Below, piece after piece: positions 7,601 to 10,069 of a stretch of DNA of 10,069 nucleotides. The DNA lies in NCBI GenBank assembly GCA_964385195.1, contig CAYLOC010000125.1, positions 1 through 10,069 on the forward strand, in the 5' to 3' direction. Position 1 is the stretch's first letter. Each line of letters opens with the position of its first letter. Origin of the DNA: CAYLOC01 sp964385195 (GTDB lineage: Bacteria > Actinomycetota > Actinomycetes > Propionibacteriales > Nocardioidaceae). Under the pieces are notes generated by a model. It was not told where the DNA came from, did no database searches, and saw nothing but the letters and a program-made list of their open reading frames with translations. Position numbers and translations under genes: made by a program.

Positions 7601-9845
7601 ACTTCCACAGCGCTGCGTCGCCAGCGATCTGCGCCAACGACTCATAGCCCACCGTGAGCAGTCCGACCTGTTCCAAATTCGGCATGGTGATACGCCAGCC
7701 TCGTTGCAGGTCGGTGTACAAGCGGTACTCCACCACGTCCCGGAGGGCTCGCTCGGCTCCCTGGCGGGCGGCGTAGACGGCTTCGCGATTGGCGGCGTAG
7801 CCGGCGAAGTCGAGCCCGAGGCTGTCCACAACTCGGTGGGCGATGTCTTCGTGAGTGAGACCGTCAGGTGTCCGACGGGCGGCGTCGTACACGGCTCCGC
7901 GCAGCTGGGCCACCTGAGCGAAGTCGTTGAAGTGACCTGCCTGCAGACTGGCGTCTTGGCGGTTGTCCACAAACGTCAGCAGTTTGCGGGCCTCGTGCGG
8001 CAGCTCGTCGGCTGGCAAGCCGTTCAGGGCACGCATAATGCTGGCGCTGACAACTGACACCGCGGAACTGCGGCCCTCCTGGTCGAGGGTGGCGAGCTTG
8101 GCGAAGCTGCTACCACGGGTCTGCTCGTAGGAGACCCCGCAGCGTAGGCAGAAGGCGAACGGCGTGGGCACATACGCCGCTTCGGTACCAGCGTCGGATG
8201 TCACCTGGTGGCCAGTCGAGTCGACTCTGAGCCGCTTGGGCAGATACTTCCGCTTGGACGGAACCACGTCGCCGTCCTCGACCCAGGCGTCGGGCAGTCG
8301 TGCCTCGATGACCGGGTCGATCGGCCAGGGCATCTGCGTGGAGATGTAAAGGTAGCCGTTGGGCAAGTCACCGCCGCTGGCGTCGCGGTCACGACGTGCA
8401 TGGAAGGTCACCGAGCCATCGCGTGCTTCCTTGCGAGACACGACGAGGTATTCCTGGCCGCACTCACGGCAGAACGCCAGGGGGTACAGCGGCTCGTCGC
8501 GGCTTCCCGGGACAGAGACCTGGTAGGTGGAGGTGATGTAGCGCCGCTGTTCGCTGCCGAGCGAGACGTAAACCGTGTCGCCTTTGGACAGGAACTGGTG
8601 GAGGCGAAACGCGAACAGCGGGCGCCTGGTCGCGGGGTGCAACGCGTTTGATCCGGCCAACAGTGTCGCGCGGATCGCACGCTGGCACTCGTCGACGCTT
8701 CGTCCGGTCAGTTCAGCGAGCTGTGGTGCAGCGTCGGCCTCCACACGGGTAGGGTTCTGCCGGATCAGGGCTCCGGTCTCGGCTTCCGCGCGGAACCCGA
8801 AGGTCTCCTCGATCCACGATGCCAGCGGAGACGCGGATAGCTGCTCATAGGACAGGGCCGCAGGGTTCTCGCCTACCTGAGCCCTCAGCCCCGATGCGTC
8901 CCGAGAGACGCCGGAAGTGGCCGGCGTCAGCGTCTCACCGATGACCCGCTCGGCCGTCACTTCGGAGCCGAAGAGCCTGGTAGCCACCTTTGCGACCTCG
9001 GCGCGCTGCTCGGCGATCGTGCCGCCGCTCGCCATGGTGGCGGAGGTCCCGATGCACTGCATCCGCGGCGACTGGCAGGCGCCACGGACCCGGCGTACCA
9101 GCAGGCCCACGTCGGCACCCTGCCGCCCTCGGTAGGTGTGCAACTCGTCAAGAACGAGGAACTGCAGACCCCCTGCGGCGCGGACGAGGCTTTGTCGTTC
9201 CTCCGGGCGGGTGAGAACCAGGTCGAGCATCACGTAGTTGGTCAGCAGGATATCTGGTGGGTTCGCCAGGATCCGGGCGCGCTTCTCCGGTGATTCCTGC
9301 CCGGTGTAGCGCTCGAACGTGACGGGCTCGCGTCCCTCGCCGTATCCGTTGACCAGGAACTTGCTCAGCTCACCGACCTGACTGTTTGCCAGCGCATTCA
9401 TCGGGTAGACGACGATCGCCTTGATGCCGCGGGTCTTCGGCTGACGGAGCACTCGGTCGACGATCGGCACCATATACGCCAACGACTTCCCCGAGCCGGT
9501 ACCGGTAGTCAGCACGTAGCTTTGGTCTGACTGAGCCACCTCCAAGGCGTCGCGTTGGTGCTTATGGAGGGTAATGGTGCCTCGACCCGGGTCGTCGACG
9601 CTGTGCTTCAGCCGGAAGATCCGATCACACTCTGGATGCAGCAGCCCCTCGTCCACCAGCGACGTAATCGAACCGCCCGTGGCAAACATCGGATTGAGCG
9701 ACAGCCAGGGCTCGGGCCACTGCTCACCGCGGTCCAGCTGCTCGGCAACATGTTGCTTGATTCGCTCGTCCGACACGTCGACGAAGGCCGTAGTGAAGTC
9801 ACGGTAGTCAGAGATCAATTTCTGGCGTACGTCAAATACGTCCAT
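4662..9845 (-). CDS. Giant DEAD/DEAH-type helicase with DUF1998/MZB domain and C-terminal nuclease-like domain
   Basis: A 1727-residue superfamily 2 helicase. Order of parts: N-terminal MDVFDVRQKLISDYRDF segment; Q-motif-like HKHQ (94-97); Walker A TGTGSGKS (114-121); TNYVMLD (202-208); motif II DELH (233-236); SAT (268-270). CxxC pairs lie at 459/462 and 566/569, and LTFVDNRQDASLQAGHFNDF at 623-642 probably opens lobe 2. An unassigned stretch of about 330 residues follows, then motif V SPTMELGVDI (976-985) and motif VI QRSGRAGR (1005-1012). A second CxxC set is at 1302/1305 and 1318/1321, a DUF1998/MZB-type cluster at 1567-1574, and a nuclease-like end at about 1655-1705. DUF1998 helicases are known from DISARM (DrmA plus DrmB), Druantia (DruE) and MrfA repair. 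I chose ATG 9845 over an in-frame GTG at 9878 because GAAGGGG lies five bases upstream and MDVF begins the conserved-looking part. First gene of the operon; probably DNA-scanning or degrading defence helicase (inference). Confidence 0.92.
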   Translation of the reverse strand: MDVFDVRQKLISDYRDFTTAFVDVSDERIKQHVAEQLDRGEQWPEPWLSLNPMFATGGSITSLVDEGLLHPECDRIFRLKHSVDDPGRGTITLHKHQRDALEVAQSDQSYVLTTGTGSGKSLAYMVPIVDRVLRQPKTRGIKAIVVYPMNALANSQVGELSKFLVNGYGEGREPVTFERYTGQESPEKRARILANPPDILLTNYVMLDLVLTRPEERQSLVRAAGGLQFLVLDELHTYRGRQGADVGLLVRRVRGACQSPRMQCIGTSATMASGGTIAEQRAEVAKVATRLFGSEVTAERVIGETLTPATSGVSRDASGLRAQVGENPAALSYEQLSASPLASWIEETFGFRAEAETGALIRQNPTRVEADAAPQLAELTGRSVDECQRAIRATLLAGSNALHPATRRPLFAFRLHQFLSKGDTVYVSLGSEQRRYITSTYQVSVPGSRDEPLYPLAFCRECGQEYLVVSRKEARDGSVTFHARRDRDASGGDLPNGYLYISTQMPWPIDPVIEARLPDAWVEDGDVVPSKRKYLPKRLRVDSTGHQVTSDAGTEAAYVPTPFAFCLRCGVSYEQTRGSSFAKLATLDQEGRSSAVSVVSASIMRALNGLPADELPHEARKLLTFVDNRQDASLQAGHFNDFAQVAQLRGAVYDAARRTPDGLTHEDIAHRVVDSLGLDFAGYAANREAVYAARQGAERALRDVVEYRLYTDLQRGWRITMPNLEQVGLLTVGYESLAQIAGDAALWKSTFPALRDTTPGHREELCRIVLDELRRVLAIDVECLTTDGFDRIRRLSDQHLSGPWSLPRSELPPMRGVAYPRPGGKGRPRWELALSGRAALGRYLRQRGQFPAYGGDIDTEDAQKIIGDLLKVLATAGLLTVAVPTEEGGPGYQLKAAAIRWIAGDGKVAASDPLRKTLKDEKGPRVNEFFRALYADLAQELRGLYAAEHTAQVSPRERELREDRFRRATLPLLYCSPTMELGVDIASLNAVGLRNVPPTPANYAQRSGRAGRSGQPALVVTYCAAGNAHDQYYFRRSADMVAGTVAAPRLDLTNEALLRSHVHSVWLAETGQSLHSRLTEILDMSGDPPSLGLLPDVERSLADGDAIRRATLRCRELTAPLRSELERSSWWHENWVEDVVRQSPKAFDEACERWRRLYRDAMADQEEQNRLVLDSSVGPSTRKAAESRRRQAEGQLRLLRNEDSEAGFSDFYSYRYFASEGFLPGYSFPRLPLAAYIPGVRPGTNAYDSGDYLQRPRFLAINEFGPGALIYHEGARYEVVRVQVPMTSQGIGTVALEESRRCANCGYHHVRTPGIDVCEHCGSSLPPPQAGLMHLQTVFTRRRERISSDEEERRRAGFELETSYRFSEHGSRSGRLDAEVRHGDGTLADLSYGDTAVVRKTNLGRRRRKDSSDRGYWLDTVKGTWLTEKQALDASPEDDALEDAAKSSTKQKVIPYVEDTRNIVVLRLRQQVDANEATTLRYALERGVEAAFQLEDSELSSEALPDPDGYGRMLFTEAAEGGAGVLRRLQTEPDALAVAAREALRITHFDPDTGADLQHAEGASERCERACYDCLLSYGNQLDHEHIDRHAVKDLLRRLADSATVTTGVAESRQDKVDRLLAQCTTSLEQRLIETLAEGDYRLPDEAQATLSDVRVKPDFVFRSHNGAVAIFVDGPIHDEAAPAERDQAAEERLLDAGWSVVRFGYQADWGQVIRQRPDVFGAGRET
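4665..4883 (-). other. C-terminal Vsr/DUF559-like nuclease domain of the giant helicase (putative)
   Basis: Residues about 1655-1727. The strand-turn-strand pattern KPDFVFRSHNGAVAIFVDGP, then IHDE, a charged helix with DQAAEERLLDAGW and the strand SVVRFGY match the layout of DUF559/Vsr-like members of the PD-(D/E)XK nuclease group. Candidate acidic residues are D1659 and D1674, with H1678 nearby. Which residues would be catalytic, and whether the fold is active, cannot be settled from the sequence alone. Confidence 0.65.
4668..4676 (-). promoter_or_regulatory. Probable ribosome-binding site of the SNF2 helicase
   Basis: GGAAGAGAG on the minus strand ends ten bases before the GTG at 4657. It lies within the last codons of the giant helicase (its stop is at 4662-4664). 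It supports GTG as the start; the ATG at 4665 in the overlap is in another frame. Confidence 0.55.
5065..5190 (-). other. DUF1998/MZB-type cysteine cluster of the giant helicase
   Basis: Residues about 1552-1594 of the helicase. The segment CERACYDCLLSYGNQ (from 1567) followed by DHEHIDRHAVKDLL is the pattern I associate with DUF1998 domains of defence helicases. Cysteines 1567, 1571 and 1574 could bind a metal. MrfA-type domains use four cysteines; the fourth ligand is not obvious here and might be a histidine (inference). In DISARM this domain sits in a separate protein, DrmB. Confidence 0.7.
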
Positions 9846-9846
9846 C

Positions 9847-9876
9847 TCGACCCCTTCGACCCAGCGATTTCGACCC
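9847..9876. repeat. Three direct copies of TCGACCC at the operon start
   Basis: TCGACCC occurs at 9847-9853, 9856-9862 and 9870-9876 on the plus strand (GGGTCGA on the coding strand), 9 and 14 bases apart start to start. The last two share TTCGACCC. The first two overlap the ribosome-binding region of the giant helicase. They could be an operator, or chance in GC-rich DNA. No convincing -35/-10 pair for the operon was found in 9846-9949. Confidence 0.4.
9851..9857 (-). promoter_or_regulatory. Ribosome-binding site of the giant helicase
   Basis: GAAGGGG on the minus strand, five bases before the ATG at 9845. It decides for this start against the in-frame GTG at 9878, which would add eleven residues (starting MGRNRWVEG) and has a GGTGG-like stretch too close to serve well. 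Confidence 0.6.
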
Positions 9877-9949
9877 ACCTCAGTCGTGCTACCCGCAGAC
9901 TACCGAGGACGGCCGACAAGCGTCAGTCTCTGTGCAACAATTCCAGCAG

Positions 9950-10069
9950 ATGGGGTGGGAGAGTCACCCCGATCACCCGGAGAACGTCGCGCTCCGCCGC
10001 GCCTGCGAGCAGCGCCTCCCGCTGATCTGGTTCGTCGGCGTCGCTCCGGGCCTGTACGAGCCCGTCTAT
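9950..10069 (+). pseudogene. HNH-type restriction endonuclease fragment, N-terminal part missing, runs off the right edge
   Basis: In the plus frame the region reads HPDHPENVALRRAC, then LPLIWFVGVAPGLYEPVY at the edge. This matches from memory the middle of McrA/HNH-type 'putative restriction endonuclease' proteins, whose segment DPDHPENRALR...LPLIWFVGVAPG lies roughly 100 residues in, before the HNH domain. Codon composition supports this frame: third positions are almost all G or C, and G+C by position is high-low-highest, as expected for a gene here. Upstream of about 9950 the frame loses this bias and the usual N-terminal sequence is not found in any plus frame, so the 5' part seems lost. 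The ATG at 9950 (or GTG at 9932) has no good ribosome-binding site. It might still be a short intact gene with an unusual start; the HNH domain itself would lie outside the window. Confidence 0.55.

Noticed and set aside
1..9845. Firm naming as DISARM, BREX type 3 or Druantia
   Set aside because: Each shares parts with this operon, but the separate DrmB/DrmC, PglZ/BrxC or other Dru proteins are not in the window, so only likeness is claimed.
9846..9878. GTG at 9878 as the start of the giant helicase
   Set aside because: ATG at 9845 has a better ribosome-binding site and begins at the conserved-looking MDVFDVRQKL segment; the extra eleven residues look like read-through of the leader.
9846..9949. 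A sigma-70-like promoter for the leftward operon
   Set aside because: TAGTCT and TTGTCG-like hexamers occur, but no pair has acceptable spacing.
9923..10069. A minus-strand reading that enters from the right edge and stops at 9923, 48 residues ending PPHLLELLHRD
   Set aside because: It would fit as an upstream operon gene, but its third codon positions are less G/C-rich than its first positions. The opposite plus frame has the normal pattern and resembles HNH endonucleases.
1..10069. CRISPR arrays, tRNA or rRNA genes, insertion sequences, terminators
   Set aside because: No regularly spaced repeats, RNA gene signatures, transposase motifs or clear GC-hairpin plus T-run were seen; the window is almost entirely coding on one strand.

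Overview
The window is GC-rich DNA (about two thirds G+C by eye, with strong G/C preference at third codon positions and GTG as well as ATG starts). This fits a high-GC actinobacterium; the genus cannot be told. Almost all of it is one tightly packed, leftward (minus-strand) operon that looks like a chromosomal anti-phage defence locus.

Layout, in the order of transcription from right to left. (1) 9845-4662 is a giant helicase of 1727 residues. It has DEAD/DEAH-type motor motifs, two sets of CxxC cysteines, a C-terminal DUF1998/MZB-type cysteine cluster ending in ACYDCLLSYGNQ, and a last domain that resembles a small Vsr/DUF559-like nuclease. (2) 4657-1826 is a 943-residue SNF2/RapA-type helicase resembling DrmD of class 1 DISARM and BrxHII-like helicases. 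It starts 4 bases after the first gene stops. (3) 1829 to the left edge is the first 609 residues of an Eco57I-type N6-adenine DNA methyltransferase resembling DrmMI/PglX. Its ATG overlaps the stop of the second gene (ATGA). It continues out of the window, so its NPPY-type catalytic motif and target-recognition part are not seen.

At the right edge, on the plus strand, 9950-10069 carries the interior of an HNH-type restriction endonuclease gene. It has no room for the normal N-terminal part, so it is probably a truncated gene at a defence-island junction. The roughly 100 bases between it and the operon contain three direct copies of TCGACCC around the ribosome-binding site of the giant helicase.

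Working model (inference): the methyltransferase marks self DNA, and the two helicases detect and move on unmodified invading DNA. Cutting may be done by the nuclease-like domain fused to the giant helicase. The parts match class 1 DISARM (SNF2 helicase DrmD, methylase DrmMI, helicase DrmA, DUF1998 protein DrmB). Here, however, the helicase and DUF1998 functions are in one polypeptide with an added nuclease-like end, and no separate phospholipase-D protein (DrmC) is visible. It may be a fused, compact DISARM relative or a distinct system. Neighbours beyond both edges are needed to decide.
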